Assembly (NCBI GenBank): GCA_017304125.1
Contig: JAFKLV010000137.1
Location: 1 to 5,748 of the forward strand
Reading direction: 5' to 3'
Length of the DNA: 5,748 bases
Source of the DNA: Sphingomonadales bacterium
GTDB taxonomy: Bacteria > Pseudomonadota > Alphaproteobacteria > Sphingomonadales > Sphingomonadaceae
Below the pieces are notes generated by a model that searched no databases, was not told the DNA's origin, and worked only from the letters and a program-made list of their open reading frames with translations. Every line of letters starts with the position of its first letter. Positions within the stretch are counted from its first letter, which is position 1. Of this stretch, positions 5,220-5,748 are shown piece by piece. The position numbers were made by a program, and so were the translations under genes.

Positions 5220-5687
5220 TTGGGCACCAGCATGCACCCGGTCGCTTTCTACGCCGAGACGTCGAACAGCATCGGCTATCTCACCCGCATGGCGTTCCGC
5301 GCCTTCACCCGCTCGCTCGAACGGCGCACGCTGCCCTATGGCGTGACCGCGGGGCAGTGGCGCTTCCTGCGCGCCTTATGGGCGGAGGACGGGGTGACGC
5401 AGCGCGAGCTGAGCCGCCGCGCCGGGCTCAACGAACCGGCGGCGGTGGCGGCGATCAACGGGATGGAAAAGAAGGGGTTGGTGCGCCGCGAGCAAAGCCG
5501 CACCGATCGCCGCCGCGTGCATATCCACCTGACGCAAAAGGCGCGCGCGCTGGAGGCGCTGTTGCTGCCGCATGTCGCGGAGGTCAACGAACGCGCGATC
5601 CGCGATATGTCGCCCGAGCGGGTGGCGCTGCTGCGCGAATTGCTGGCGCAGGTCACGCGCAATCTGGCGGACGATCGGCCGGAATAG
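5220..5687 (+). CDS. MarR-family transcriptional regulator
   Basis: The 155-residue protein is a winged-helix MarR regulator. Helix 1 (AETSNSIGYLTRMAFRAFTRSL, about 12-33) and the C-terminal helices (about 106-148) make the dimer interface. The DNA-binding part is VTAGQWRFLRALW, TQRELSRRAGLNEPAAVAAINGMEKKGLV (recognition helix about 72-84) and the wing with TDRRR at 95-99, the family's conserved DNA-contacting Asp-Arg. It has no cysteine, so thiol oxidation sensing of the OhrR kind is excluded and a small ligand is more likely. The frame opens at a TTG at 5181 with no ribosome site; GGGGAG at 5208-5213 is 6 nt from a TTG at 5220, which I chose, and an ATG at 5232 is the other candidate. It is divergent from the monooxygenase gene across a perfect palindrome, the usual layout for a MarR controlling itself and its neighbour. 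Confidence 0.92.
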   Translation: MGTSMHPVAFYAETSNSIGYLTRMAFRAFTRSLERRTLPYGVTAGQWRFLRALWAEDGVTQRELSRRAGLNEPAAVAAINGMEKKGLVRREQSRTDRRRVHIHLTQKARALEALLLPHVAEVNERAIRDMSPERVALLRELLAQVTRNLADDRPE

Positions 5688-5716
5688 CGGGCGTTTGAGT
5701 CCTATACGGCGCCCTA

Positions 5717-5748
5717 CCCCGGCGCAAGCCGGGGTCCAGCTATGACCG
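5717..5748 (+). repeat. REP-like palindrome with GTCCAG tail (third copy)
   Basis: CCCCGGC (5717-5723), GCAA, GCCGGGG (5728-5734) form a hairpin followed by TCCAG and then CTATGACCG. The left arm of the pair at 1936-1996 reads GCCGGGGTCCAG then GTACGACCG, so the likeness continues past the hairpin. It begins 30 bp after the MarR stop. It may be one half of another inverted pair cut by the window edge, and may help end the MarR transcript. Confidence 0.75.

Overview
The window looks like chromosomal DNA of a sphingomonad (Alphaproteobacteria, Sphingomonadaceae; Sphingomonas or a close relative). The evidence is high GC, a TonB-dependent receptor of the type these bacteria carry in large numbers, an ECF sigma/anti-sigma pair of a style common in the group, and short GC-rich palindromic repeats ending in GTCCAG. 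The genus is an inference from style; no marker gene is present.

Left part (1-1894): a divergent cell-envelope regulatory module. On the minus strand is the N-terminal 198 residues of a secreted protein, probably an S8 (subtilisin-like) serine peptidase whose catalytic domain lies beyond the window edge. On the plus strand are an ECF sigma factor and, 3 bp later, its likely membrane-anchored anti-sigma factor. The gap between the two directions contains a perfect 10-bp inverted repeat (624-655), placed symmetrically to act as a two-way promoter, so the sigma factor may drive both itself and the protease.

Middle (1895-2561): a 21-bp-arm inverted pair of REP-like repeats that closes the sigma operon, a small lipoprotein of unknown function with its own possible promoter, and a 12-bp-stem hairpin between this gene and the convergent receptor gene.

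Right part (2562-5687): a probable three-gene regulon. An outer-membrane TonB-dependent receptor and a small antibiotic-biosynthesis-monooxygenase (ABM) family protein lie in tandem on the minus strand, and a MarR-family repressor is divergent from them. A shared palindrome, TTAG-N4-CTAA, sits before the receptor gene and again in the MarR/monooxygenase divergent gap. The simplest model is that MarR represses all three genes until a small molecule, perhaps a phenolic or quinone-like compound taken up by the receptor, releases it. The ligand is unknown.

End (5688-5748): a further copy of the GTCCAG repeat. I see no mobile element, RNA gene or CRISPR array. The gene families are all known; the parts most worth a second look are the two regulatory palindromes and the receptor/monooxygenase/MarR grouping.
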